Source: Pelotomaculum propionicicum (GTDB lineage Bacteria > Bacillota > Desulfotomaculia > Desulfotomaculales > Pelotomaculaceae). Taken from it: 64,000 bases of DNA. Positions 35,636-43,329 of this stretch are shown piece after piece. Positions within the stretch are counted from its first letter, which is position 1. Every line of letters begins with the position of its first letter. Where the stretch lies: positions 1 through 64,000 of the forward strand of contig NZ_QFFZ01000002.1 of the NCBI RefSeq assembly GCF_004369225.1, in the 5' to 3' direction. Made by a program: the position numbers and the translations under genes. The notes under the pieces were generated by a model. The model did not search any database. It was not told where the DNA came from and saw only the letters and a program-made list of their open reading frames with translations.

Positions 35636-35729
35636 GGTGCAACCCTCCTACCATACAAAGCCCGGCATGGTGTTGTTGCTGTGTTTCGGGCCGTTGGCTA
35701 CCTTCGCGCTCGATGGTGAATTCTTTCAT
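35628..35729 (-). CDS. 33-residue leader-type small protein
   Basis: The ATG at 35729 follows AGGGGGAAAG. The peptide has a His/Gln-rich middle (ETQQQHH) and a Gly/His end. Its stop overlaps the start of the 34490 gene in another frame, so translation may be coupled. Possibly a regulatory leader; low certainty. Confidence 0.45.
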   Translation of the reverse strand: MKEFTIEREGSQRPETQQQHHAGLCMVGGLHHG

Positions 35730-35762
35730 TTTCTTTCCCCCTCGATTAATCTTTCTATAATA

Positions 35763-35791
35763 AGTATATCAGGTATATATCTACCTGTCAA
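35763..35791 (-). promoter_or_regulatory. Cassette promoter P2 with shared operator
   Basis: On the minus strand TTGACA (35791-35786), 17 bases and TATACT (35768-35763) give a near-consensus promoter. The spacer and -10 carry GTAGATATATACCTGATATA-CT, nearly identical to the sequence in the promoter of the RHH gene at 36025-36053 (one mismatch in 22). This should drive the 35729-29037 gene set under the same repressor. Confidence 0.85.
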
Positions 35792-35810
35792 CAAGGAGGG
35801 TAAAAATTTT

Positions 35811-35993
35811 TCATTCTTTTTCAATCTCTTCTATCCGTGCCATGATTGCCGATAGCGCAATAGACGTAGCGGAATATTTCGCGCCAGGGTTGTTCTTGTT
35901 TAGCTTTTCCGCTGCGCTTTTAAGCCGTTTTTTCCAGGCTTTAGGCAGGCGGATCAAAATACTGGTTGTACCTGGAGCGTATTGGTTTGGCAT
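35811..35993 (-). CDS. Small ribbon-helix-helix-like DNA-binding protein
   Basis: A 60-residue basic protein. The strand TSILIRLPKAWKKRLKSAAE followed by two helices fits a ribbon-helix-helix repressor (MetJ/Arc type), but the family call is by pattern only. AAGGAGG precedes the ATG. Identical operator-like sequences lie in its own promoter and in the next promoter downstream, so it is a candidate autoregulator and switch of the cassette. Confidence 0.6.
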   Translation of the reverse strand: MPNQYAPGTTSILIRLPKAWKKRLKSAAEKLNKNNPGAKYSATSIALSAIMARIEEIEKE

Positions 35994-36024
35994 AAAACAG
36001 CCTCCTTGATGTCAATATATATGT

Positions 36025-36053
36025 AGTATATCAGGTGTATATCTACTTTGCAA
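36025..36053 (-). promoter_or_regulatory. RHH-gene promoter P1 with shared operator
   Basis: On the minus strand TTGCAA (36053-36048), 17 bases and TATACT (36030-36025). The 22-nt GTAGATATACACCTGATATA-CT recurs at P2. It precedes the RHH-like gene. Confidence 0.8.
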
Positions 36054-36064
36054 GGGACAAAAAT

Positions 36065-36092
36065 AAAAAGCCCCAGGCCGGAGCCCAGGGCT
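36065..36092 (-). terminator. Terminator of the late operon
   Basis: On the minus strand AGCCCTGGGC-TCCG-GCCTGGGGCT is followed by TTTTTATTTTT. It lies 15 bases after the holin stop codon and separates the late operon from the cassette. Confidence 0.8.
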
Positions 36093-36106
36093 GTGTACGT
36101 CAAACC

Positions 36107-36496
36107 TTATTCCGCTGTCTTTATTGTCTCCAACTGTACCGCCTCAATCGCCGGCATTTCCTTCCGTTTGTCCTCCAACCAGGCTGCCTCTACTACTGCT
36201 CGGATCTCCTCCGCTGCAACGGTTATCCCGGCCTCCTGCGCCTTCTGCTCAACGTATTCCACCGCACGGGCCAGCTTTGCCGGCCCATCCAACTCCTTGT
36301 AAACAGTCTCTGCAAAGCTAAACGCTTCCTTGCCCAGGAGTGCCAGCACCGACCTCTGCTCACTGGTGGTTTTTGCCTCAAAGTAGGCTTCTGCTTTTTG
36401 CTTCAGGGTGTTTAGCCACCCTTTTACCAGCACTGTCAACAGTGCCAGCACGGCCAGTATAATCTCAATGGCGTATTGATTTATTGTCTCTTGCAT
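36107..36496 (-). CDS. Phage holin (LL-H family-like)
   Basis: A 129-residue protein with one N-terminal membrane helix (residues about 8-27, YAIEIILAVLALLTVLV) and a long charged helical tail, the form of the LL-H type holin superfamily. It would open the membrane late in infection so the amidase reaches the wall. AAGGAGG precedes the ATG. Last gene of the late operon. Confidence 0.75.
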   Translation of the reverse strand: MQETINQYAIEIILAVLALLTVLVKGWLNTLKQKAEAYFEAKTTSEQRSVLALLGKEAFSFAETVYKELDGPAKLARAVEYVEQKAQEAGITVAAEEIRAVVEAAWLEDKRKEMPAIEAVQLETIKTAE

Positions 36497-36629
36497 GGTT
36501 TTGCCTCCTTAATAATTTGTTAAATATCAGCTTCCACCAGGGCAGGGGCCTACGCCGCGCCCTGCATACCTGCCGGTACTCCTCAAAGTTCTTCGGGGGC
36601 GCACAGCCACCACCCCTTTCAAAGATGTT
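36497..36629. other. Gap in the lysis region
   Basis: The minus strand has an open frame here that begins in the frame of the preceding small gene after its stop, but it has no ATG/GTG/TTG start. Nothing else is visible. Confidence 0.3.
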
Positions 36630-36770
36630 TTAAGACCTGACACTCTCTCCGGCGTCAACCCAAATAATATTCAGCGCCTGCCTGGCACGGCGAATATCAT
36701 CAAGTTCCTGCGCTTTTATTGCTGTGTCAGCAATTTTAGCCAACAAAGCCTTCATTTCCTCGATTGTCAT
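36630..36770 (-). CDS. Small helical phage protein (46 residues)
   Basis: ATG at 36770 follows AGGGGGAAGG and overlaps the stop of the preceding small gene (ATGA). It is a helical, charged peptide (MTIEEMKALLAKIADTAIKA, then a short RRARQAL helix). Not in larger ORF lists because of its size. Function unknown. Confidence 0.6.
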   Translation of the reverse strand: MTIEEMKALLAKIADTAIKAQELDDIRRARQALNIIWVDAGESVRS

Positions 36771-36868
36771 ACGCCCTTCCCCCTCGGACAAGTCTCCGCG
36801 CTACAATACAGTGCCTGATCATCGTCGTAGCAAAACGGGCAACCCAGGCAGCTCACATCCGCGGTCAT
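36767..36868 (-). CDS. 33-residue Cys-rich small protein
   Basis: ATG at 36868 overlaps the amidase stop (GGATGA) and its stop overlaps the next start (GTATGA), so three genes are chained by overlapping codons. The peptide has CLGCPFC and C..C spacings suitable for a metal or disulfide knuckle. Role unknown; maybe a lysis accessory. Confidence 0.6.
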   Translation of the reverse strand: MTADVSCLGCPFCYDDDQALYCSAETCPRGKGV

Positions 36869-37596
36869 CCGATGACCACCGTCCGGGTTTCCCCGTTCCA
36901 GCTCACGGGTTGACCAAGCAACTCAGCCAACCGGCGCACCGGCGCGTAGGCCGTCCCGTTGATCAACGTGCCTGTGACGGTCTCTTCACCCGGCATGACC
37001 ATGATCGTGATAGCGTTGGGGTCAGCCGGCGCAGGCGCGGCTCCCGTAGCAAAGCCATACACAGCACCGATACCCTGTGCTATCGCCTGCGCTGCCCTTG
37101 CCTGGAAGTCAGGGCTGGCCAGTAGTGCCTCTTCCTCCGGATTGCAGATAAAAGCCAACTCGGTCAGTATTGCTGGCATGTCGGTGCGTTTCAGGACATA
37201 GTAATTGGCCGTCTTTACGCCCCTGTCAGGTAGGCCCAGGGTAGCAAGCAACTCTTGTTGTACCGCTGTGGCCAACTGCTCCCCTTCCCCGCCCAGCGCC
37301 AGGCAGTATGTTTCCGTGCCGGTTGCTGCAGGATTCCCAGCTGAGTTGATGTGGATAGAAATAAATATATCAGCCCCAAATTGGTTAGCTATTTGGCAAC
37401 GGGTCCAGAGATCACCGTCAGAGTCCCATGCTCCGGCGTCACCCTCCCGGGTAAGTTGGACTTCCTGGCCGGCAGCCCGGAGCTTTTCGGCCAGGAGCAA
37501 AGAAACTGCCAGGGTAACGTTTTTCTCCTGCAGTCCTCCCGGACCTACCGCGCCGGGGTCATACCCGCCATGGCCGGGGTCAATACAGATTTTCAT
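36865..37596 (-). CDS. N-acetylmuramoyl-L-alanine amidase (endolysin)
   Basis: A 243-residue Amidase_3 enzyme. Zinc ligands H9, E24 and H82 and the catalytic E146 (LTELAFI) are visible. A C-terminal segment of about 45 residues (GTLINGTAYAPVRRLAELLG) looks like a copper-amine-oxidase N-terminal (stalk) domain and may bind the wall. It cuts peptidoglycan at the end of the phage cycle and is part of the lysis cassette. Confidence 0.9.
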   Translation of the reverse strand: MKICIDPGHGGYDPGAVGPGGLQEKNVTLAVSLLLAEKLRAAGQEVQLTREGDAGAWDSDGDLWTRCQIANQFGADIFISIHINSAGNPAATGTETYCLALGGEGEQLATAVQQELLATLGLPDRGVKTANYYVLKRTDMPAILTELAFICNPEEEALLASPDFQARAAQAIAQGIGAVYGFATGAAPAPADPNAITIMVMPGEETVTGTLINGTAYAPVRRLAELLGQPVSWNGETRTVVIG

Positions 37597-37605
37597 AGTC
37601 TCACC

Positions 37606-38088
37606 TCATATTCTTGTTTTTGTTATAGCTCCATCATCTGTCGGCTCAGGGGCCACCTCTTGACTGGTTGAAGTGTCTACCTTGCTTCCCATAGTGGTCT
37701 TATTGGCCGATATTACCGCAGAGGTGCCGGCCCTAAATTGACCATAGGCGTTCCCCAGCATATACGGGACCGAATTCATCATCTCAAGTCGGGCCATGAA
37801 ATAAGCTCTTCCAGCACAAAGGAGGAAACTTGTAAATATCCATCCTTCAAAATCGTGTTCATATGACACGGTTCCCAGGAAGGTAAAAAAACTGAAATGG
37901 TTGCGCCAGCAGGCGATAAAGCCAAATATGAACGCGATGGAATATGCAACGCATTTTTCGAAATAATCAGGTAGGCGGTCAGACTTTTTCATCTTCTCCT
38001 GGATTGCCCAAAGAATCCCTTCGATACCGCCCATAATTAGTAGAAGAGTAAAAATAGCATTTCCTGTGCTACCGCTTGATGTCGTCAT
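37606..38088 (-). CDS. Phage membrane protein with three helices
   Basis: A 160-residue protein. Hydrophobic segments: AIFTLLLIMGGIEGILWAI, VAYSIAFIFGFIACW and WIFTSFLLCAGRAYF. A charged C-terminal tail follows. I start at the ATG at 38088, which overlaps the previous stop (CCATGA). It lies just before the amidase and is a candidate holin or antiholin. Confidence 0.65.
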   Translation of the reverse strand: MTTSSGSTGNAIFTLLLIMGGIEGILWAIQEKMKKSDRLPDYFEKCVAYSIAFIFGFIACWRNHFSFFTFLGTVSYEHDFEGWIFTSFLLCAGRAYFMARLEMMNSVPYMLGNAYGQFRAGTSAVISANKTTMGSKVDTSTSQEVAPEPTDDGAITKTRI

Positions 38089-38408
38089 GGCGCTTGCCCA
38101 CCGCCCTTGAAAATGCTGTGTAACCACTGTGCAAGCGATATCAGGGCAGCGGTGAGAGTTGCCGCGATACCGGCCATTTTCCAACGGTTTGCGGCCTCCT
38201 CCTTTCTGTGCTCATCAAGCTTGTCGTAAAGCCTGACAATCCGCTCTTCTGAACACTTCTTGCACTCGTCGCAATCCACACGTTTCACATATTCACCGGC
38301 GACAAGTACCCTTAAATCAGCAACTGCAGCATTTATTCCGTCCAGCGTCTTTTTGACCTCACTAAGATCCTGTCGGATGCTTAAAACATCACCCTCGCCC
38401 AATCTCAC
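38085..38408 (-). CDS. Coiled-coil, membrane-anchored protein (XhlA/hemolysin-like)
   Basis: A 107-residue protein with a coiled-coil N-terminal part (IRQDLSEVKKTLDGINAAVA) and one C-terminal transmembrane helix (MAGIAATLTAALISLAQWLH). This is the layout of XhlA, a holin-associated protein. Two CxxC-type pairs (CDECKKC) lie near residue 48. GTG at 38408 was chosen behind GGGGGTGG; the frame extends to 38426. Candidate lysis helper. Confidence 0.6.
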   Translation of the reverse strand: MRLGEGDVLSIRQDLSEVKKTLDGINAAVADLRVLVAGEYVKRVDCDECKKCSEERIVRLYDKLDEHRKEEAANRWKMAGIAATLTAALISLAQWLHSIFKGGGQAP

Positions 38409-38449
38409 CCCACCCCCTGGTAACAAAATAACCGCCTACCCAGGCGGTT

Positions 38450-38533
38450 CTACTCCGGCCAAAATTTCATAACAAACCAAATCCCAAATAATGTAACTGC
38501 CATAAACAGCAGCCAACCGAGAAACCCGTGCAT
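38450..38533 (-). CDS. 27-residue transmembrane peptide
   Basis: ATG after a perfect GGAGGTGA. Almost the whole peptide is a hydrophobic helix (GFLGWLLFMAVTLFGIWFVM) ending KFWPE. A hairpin (AACCGCC/GGCGGTT with TTTTG) follows its stop. Possibly a tiny holin or antiholin part. Confidence 0.6.
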   Translation of the reverse strand: MHGFLGWLLFMAVTLFGIWFVMKFWPE

Positions 38534-38594
38534 GGCATCACCTCCGCAACAAAAATAACCGCCCCTGGCGGCGAATAACAGGCTATATTTAGTT

Positions 38595-38765
38595 TTACTG
38601 CTCTGGTTCCAAGTCCGGCCTCATCCGGTACACCTCAGCCAGGATCGCTGCCCTTTCTGCCTCCGGGTAAACCTGCACCAATTCTGCCGACGTCCCCTGG
38701 CCCATGTCCGTTTTCGTGATAATGGCCCTCGCGATAACCCTCAAAGTGTAAGGTTGATATGCCAC
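38595..38765 (-). CDS. Small phage tail-region protein
   Basis: A 56-residue peptide (GTG at 38765) preceded by GGGAGGTG. The stop of the previous gene (TAG) shares its last G with the start. It occupies the place of XkdX-type small proteins after the fibre genes, but sequence does not prove homology. Confidence 0.6.
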   Translation of the reverse strand: MAYQPYTLRVIARAIITKTDMGQGTSAELVQVYPEAERAAILAEVYRMRPDLEPEQ

Positions 38766-38959
38766 TATGAAACACCTCCCGCGATAATATCAGCCAGCGC
38801 AAGTTCGCTATCCTGCTGCCGTTGCTCTAGCTCCGTGTTCTTGGCCATCTGGTCGGCCAGGGCCAATTCCAGGTCGGAGATACGCTGGTCGACCTCCACC
38901 TTACGCGCCTCCTTCGGGGTGGGGGTCCACCCGCCACCCGCGGCGTCACGAATCAACAT
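38765..38959 (-). CDS. Small coiled-coil phage protein
   Basis: A 64-residue protein with a helix (ISDLELALADQMAKNTELEQ) likely to form a coiled coil. It follows the fibre gene directly (stop and start one base apart). A fibre-associated accessory is plausible. Confidence 0.6.
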   Translation of the reverse strand: MLIRDAAGGGWTPTPKEARKVEVDQRISDLELALADQMAKNTELEQRQQDSELALADIIAGGVS

Positions 38960-40894
38960 CTATCCAACCCTCCCCAGTATCTTTGTTATCGCCTTGTCAA
39001 CACTGGTTAAAGTGCGCGACAACGTGAGCTTCAGCGTGACCTTTTCCTCTGCAGTCACTACATCGCCGATAAATTGGTCCTCGGTTACGGACGCCGATAA
39101 ATCCGTGCTGGTCTTAGTCATGGCAGCATAACTCTCATTCGCCGCCGTGTCCACGATGGATAGCGCCCCATCAACCGCAAAGCCGGCGTCCTTCTCATGT
39201 TCCACCCAGGCCACGGTTTCGTCTGTAGTGCCCGCTGGGGTTATGTTGTAGCGGGCTACTCCAGTGAGTAGGGGGATGACTTCCTCCGTGCGCATTTTGT
39301 ACAACTTTACGCCAAGTAAAGAGGTTGTTCCGATACCTAATATATAGTTATCGGATACAAAGCCCAAAGACAACGCAGCGCCCGGACTCTCAATTAGAGT
39401 TTGATTTATAGCATCTCCGATGGCACTTGTTGTGAGTAAATACGTATAGACAAATGGTGTCATGTTGCAAAATGCCCATATACAGTTATCGGAGACAAAC
39501 CCGACAGCGTTACAATACGAGGCAGGCAGTGTTGGCGGATTATTGAGCTTTGTACCTATCGCCCCCGTTACCGGGTTAAAGTTATACACCATGACATAAG
39601 GGCTTGCAGCTGGGACCAAGCCCAAAAAATTATTACTTGGCGATAACATCACATTATAAGGCGCAGCTGGAGGGAGTGTCGCTGGGTCCGCAAGCTTATC
39701 GCCCACTACCCCATTTGTAATCGGATATACAGCTATATAGGGACTGCCGTCAACTGGAGCAATAATAAAATTATCATTTGCAGTTATAATAGGACTACCA
39801 TAAAGTCGTAATACTGTTTTTGTTGCAAACACCGCCCCTATCACACCAGTTTCGGCATTGAAAGGGAAAACATTTAGCGTTGTAGAGCTCACAGCTATTA
39901 GATAAGTATTGGCATTGTTCAATAAAGCATAAGTCTGGTTGGCTAAAACTGATATTGCTGTGGTTCCGACCCTTCCCGTAACCTTGTCAAATGCCAGTGT
40001 CGTAACTCTTGGACTGCCACCATTTATTAAGGTACTTCTGACCACGATAAAATTTCCATTATTAGTAAACTGAATACCTGTAATAATAGGAAAAACATTA
40101 GCGCCACAACTATCTTCCCACACCTTTGCGCCAATTTGACCAGTGATATGGTCGAATTCGTAAGTCCTGAAGAAGCCTAAAGCAGTGCTATCGTTATAGT
40201 CTGTTCTCACCCCAAAAACAATAAATTTCTTGTCCGGAGATATTGCAGCTGAACGAATGTCATGCGTTATTTCAAGACCCGAAATGTATTCCAGTAACCC
40301 GGTGCCAACCCCTCCCGTCCGCCACCCATCGAAGCGCATCCTCTTGCCCAGGATCTCCACGCTCGACCGGCAAATGTTGGCGTGCGCCTTGTACGACTGT
40401 GTGGTCGCCGTGTGTGTCAGGGCCTTTGTCCCGGCGTTGACAGCAGTGACTATGATCTCTTCACTGTTTACATCGTCAAACACCGTCACCTCCTGGCCAG
40501 CAGCGAACCCGGTTATGTCGTCAACCACTGTGCTGGTCTGGTTAGCGTTGATGGGGTTGAGCGCGAAGGTCCGGGTCATGTCGATTTTGCCGGTGCTGTA
40601 CGTATTTGTACCATCCAAGAGGTCGTAAAACTTGCTGTTGCCAGAGATGGCCCGGTTGTCGATGTCAAGGACGGCTTCGATGTTGGCAAGCTCGCGGTCG
40701 TGGATGGAGATTCTGCCTTCTGTGTCCGAGGCATTTTGACGTATTTCGCTTAAACACTTATAATTTCGGTTAAACAGCCAGTTAAACCAGTCCGCCGGCG
40801 GCTTTTCGGTCGCCTCCCATCCCGCGTCTTTTTTCGCCTGCAGCGGCTCAGTGCCGGCGTTGTTCCATTCCGGTAACGCTTCTTCAAAAGCCAT
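38960..40894 (-). CDS. Tail fibre/adhesin with beta-propeller-like repeats
   Basis: A 644-residue protein. The N-terminus (MAFEEALPEWNNAGTEPLQA) matches phage fibre proteins anchored through KPPADWFNWLFNR. A middle part has repeats such as SPDKKFIVFG, NANTYLIAVSS, TANDNFIIAPVDGS and PSNNFLGLV, which suggest a seven-blade propeller (roughly residues 200-520). The end has a TDLSASVTEDQF-type region. It is followed by the P2-type tail protein I and is the host-recognition candidate. Confidence 0.82.
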   Translation of the reverse strand: MAFEEALPEWNNAGTEPLQAKKDAGWEATEKPPADWFNWLFNRNYKCLSEIRQNASDTEGRISIHDRELANIEAVLDIDNRAISGNSKFYDLLDGTNTYSTGKIDMTRTFALNPINANQTSTVVDDITGFAAGQEVTVFDDVNSEEIIVTAVNAGTKALTHTATTQSYKAHANICRSSVEILGKRMRFDGWRTGGVGTGLLEYISGLEITHDIRSAAISPDKKFIVFGVRTDYNDSTALGFFRTYEFDHITGQIGAKVWEDSCGANVFPIITGIQFTNNGNFIVVRSTLINGGSPRVTTLAFDKVTGRVGTTAISVLANQTYALLNNANTYLIAVSSTTLNVFPFNAETGVIGAVFATKTVLRLYGSPIITANDNFIIAPVDGSPYIAVYPITNGVVGDKLADPATLPPAAPYNVMLSPSNNFLGLVPAASPYVMVYNFNPVTGAIGTKLNNPPTLPASYCNAVGFVSDNCIWAFCNMTPFVYTYLLTTSAIGDAINQTLIESPGAALSLGFVSDNYILGIGTTSLLGVKLYKMRTEEVIPLLTGVARYNITPAGTTDETVAWVEHEKDAGFAVDGALSIVDTAANESYAAMTKTSTDLSASVTEDQFIGDVVTAEEKVTLKLTLSRTLTSVDKAITKILGRVG

Positions 40895-40909
40895 GTTTTC
40901 ACACCACCT

Positions 40910-41509
40910 CTATAGTATGTCGCTTAAGGTCCCGCCGACCGTTTGTTCTAGGTCGGCAAAACCCTTGTTGGCGTCAGTTTCCACCACTCCAAGTTGTGAG
41001 CTGAATTCAAACGTGCCTTCAAAAAGAATGTCGTCAAGCCAGGCGCTTTTGCGCTTAACTGATTCCAACGCATTAACAAACTCCGCGTATCTATCGCCCA
41101 GCACAACCTGCTCGTTGCCGGTAATAACCCGGAATCTGTACGGATCGCCGCCGTATTCATACCACCCTATCACCCGCGCACTGCCGAAAACAGTGGTAGC
41201 CAGCTCTTCAACAGCCGCCGGTGTACCCTTTTTGCGGTGCCGAGGTATGGACTGTTTAACAAGGGTGCGCTTGACTGCCAGTGAATAGTTTGGGTCATAA
41301 AAATCAACGTGCAGCTGCCAGGCTAAATAGTCTACAACTTCTTCCGGTAATTCATCTACCCGGGGGAGCAGGACGCACTCAATAATAGCGGCAGACACAG
41401 CCTGCAACTCGGGATCAAGGGCCTTGGCCAGCGCCTCGACATCGGGATCGCCTTTAAGACTCTGCGGGAGTAGGTCAAGAAGGCTGATCGTGTAAATGTC
41501 TTTACTCAT
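40910..41509 (-). CDS. Phage tail protein I (P2 gpI-like)
   Basis: A 199-residue baseplate protein. The sequence around LLPRVDELPEEVVDYLAWQL, VDFYDPNY and RHRKKGTPAAVEELATTVFG is diagnostic of the P2 tail I family. It overlaps baseplate J by one base. Confidence 0.9.
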   Translation of the reverse strand: MSKDIYTISLLDLLPQSLKGDPDVEALAKALDPELQAVSAAIIECVLLPRVDELPEEVVDYLAWQLHVDFYDPNYSLAVKRTLVKQSIPRHRKKGTPAAVEELATTVFGSARVIGWYEYGGDPYRFRVITGNEQVVLGDRYAEFVNALESVKRKSAWLDDILFEGTFEFSSQLGVVETDANKGFADLEQTVGGTLSDIL

Positions 41510-42621
41510 TACTCAAGCCCTCCATATGTTACGGTCACGGTTCCCTCTGCTGCCACCTGATATGTTTCGATTGCCACATATACTGGCAGTGTCACAGCTA
41601 CCCGCTTCGCGCCTGCGGCCTTAACCCGGTAGACAAGCTCTGAAGGGTCAATAGCTCGTCCCAGCTTTGCCTTTTGCCACGTCCTATAATCGACAACAGC
41701 TTGCGCTACAGCAACCTGGATGCTGGCCGCTGTACTGGAATCAGCCGTACTAATCCAGTAGGTTAAAGTTATGTCATAGTTCACTGCAGTAGGAGCTAGG
41801 ACCTGGACATTGTCTGTCAGGGGTCGCTTTGTTTTATCGCTGCACGCTGCAAGGACCGCGTCAAGAACCTCTTGGCCAGGAATTACCCCGCCCGTAAGCA
41901 GAGGTCTGATTTCAACTACTCCAGCCGATGGACTGCGGACAGCTACGTCAATAATTGACTGATTGGCTGTCTTGGCCCAGTAGATGTATGCCCCTTCAGG
42001 ACCGGCCACGGAGAAGCCTTCCGGGGCCTCATGGATACGTTCAGCGTAAGGATCATCTGCCTCGATATCCGCGCCACCCTCGCTGGTGGTGGTATTAGCC
42101 ACCGACTGCACCCACTGTATGGGGTCAGCCAGCTTATTGATTTCCCCAGGCAGGTAGCCATTGCCCACTGTGCCGGCTACGGTGCATTGACATCCCACGT
42201 CCGCGTATGCCTGCGCAGCCTCAACGACTACGGCCTCCTGGACCGCAAAAAATACGCCGTCCCCAGCGGTTACCCTGGTTCCGGCAGGTATTGTCTGTTG
42301 GACTGCTGTTGAGAGGTTAAACCTGACGGTGGTCTTAGCATATGACGGTTGCAGGCGTTCGGTTCCGGATATGGCACCAATGTGATCCAGGTAGTCCCCG
42401 GTAGAATAACCGAGTAGATTTTGCTTGGCTGCAAAGTCGATGAGAGCCCGTTGCTGGGCCAAAATTGGAACTATGGCCTGGATAAACTTTCGCCGGGGGT
42501 CAGCCAGGGCCAAACTCTGACCGGTAATCTGTGCATACCGGTTTACAATATCAGCCTCAATTTGCTGGGCAGATTTATCAGCAAACGTAATCTCGGGTAG
42601 ATTAAACCGCGCCATCGGCAA
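41509..42621 (-). CDS. Baseplate protein J (P2 gpJ/Mu gp47-like)
   Basis: A 370-residue baseplate wedge protein. AIVPILAQQRALIDFAAKQN and the pattern of AADGVFFAVQEAVVVEAAQA-type strands fit the gp47/J family. It overlaps gpW-like by 20 bases. Confidence 0.9.
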   Translation of the reverse strand: MPMARFNLPEITFADKSAQQIEADIVNRYAQITGQSLALADPRRKFIQAIVPILAQQRALIDFAAKQNLLGYSTGDYLDHIGAISGTERLQPSYAKTTVRFNLSTAVQQTIPAGTRVTAGDGVFFAVQEAVVVEAAQAYADVGCQCTVAGTVGNGYLPGEINKLADPIQWVQSVANTTTSEGGADIEADDPYAERIHEAPEGFSVAGPEGAYIYWAKTANQSIIDVAVRSPSAGVVEIRPLLTGGVIPGQEVLDAVLAACSDKTKRPLTDNVQVLAPTAVNYDITLTYWISTADSSTAASIQVAVAQAVVDYRTWQKAKLGRAIDPSELVYRVKAAGAKRVAVTLPVYVAIETYQVAAEGTVTVTYGGLE

Positions 42622-42931
42622 CCCTCACTTTCACTACTGGTTTTAAAACGCCGTTTTGTCCATTTCCCTCCTGGAAATTTACGCTTTTCACCTGGACTCG
42701 GGGTTCATACTTTCGGATAGCGACCACAATACGGGCAGCTAATTTGGCCTGGACTATATTGATCGGTCCGTCCAGGATATCCGGGTTCCAGGCAAAGTCC
42801 CTGTCCATCGGGCAGGAGAAAGCAGGGGTGGCCAGTATCATACGGACGTTTTGGAGGATTTCCGCAATATCAGTCGCTCCAAAATCAATAGGGCTATCAC
42901 TTCCAGTTACGGTATATTCCATCTGCATCAC
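42602..42931 (-). CDS. Baseplate wedge protein W (gp25-like)
   Basis: A 109-residue protein. RMILATPAFSCPMDRDFAWN is the gp25/lysozyme-type W motif. Start is GTG 42931 or ATG 42928, overlapping the previous stop; an internal ATG at 42922 is also possible. Confidence 0.85.
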   Translation of the reverse strand: MMQMEYTVTGSDSPIDFGATDIAEILQNVRMILATPAFSCPMDRDFAWNPDILDGPINIVQAKLAARIVVAIRKYEPRVQVKSVNFQEGNGQNGVLKPVVKVRVADGAV

Positions 42932-43299
42932 CCCACATACTCCTCAAGCGTGACATCGGCAACACCGACAATGCACCTTCCCGCGCCGTCAAAATGCAAC
43001 CAGTTTTGCGTAACGCTTTTAATCACCCATTTATCAACGCCCAGGGCCAGACCGCCAATGATTAATGTTTCAGCCACGCCTGAGCGGCACATAATCAGGA
43101 GCTTATCCATCTCCTCCTTGGGATTTACTCCAAAACGGACGTCAAATCGCATCTTAAAACTGATTTCATCCAGCGCAGGACCAATAAATTCAGAAACCGG
43201 TTTTTGTCTAATAATTTCATGTGTAGCCCATCGCCCAGACGCCGAACGTGAGAATTCGTCAAAAGTTCGTATTTTTTCAGCTGAAACCTCAAATATCAC
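42928..43299 (-). CDS. Phage tail protein U-like
   Basis: A 123-residue protein of the P2 gpU type found in Firmicute myophages. KPVSEFIGPALDEISFKMRF and VNPKEEMDKLLIM are the recognisable blocks. In P2 the gpU gene lies elsewhere, so the order here is the Firmicute variant. Confidence 0.78.
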   Translation of the reverse strand: MIFEVSAEKIRTFDEFSRSASGRWATHEIIRQKPVSEFIGPALDEISFKMRFDVRFGVNPKEEMDKLLIMCRSGVAETLIIGGLALGVDKWVIKSVTQNWLHFDGAGRCIVGVADVTLEEYVG

Positions 43300-43329
43300 G
43301 TCTCCAAAACTTCCAATTACCCCATATTA

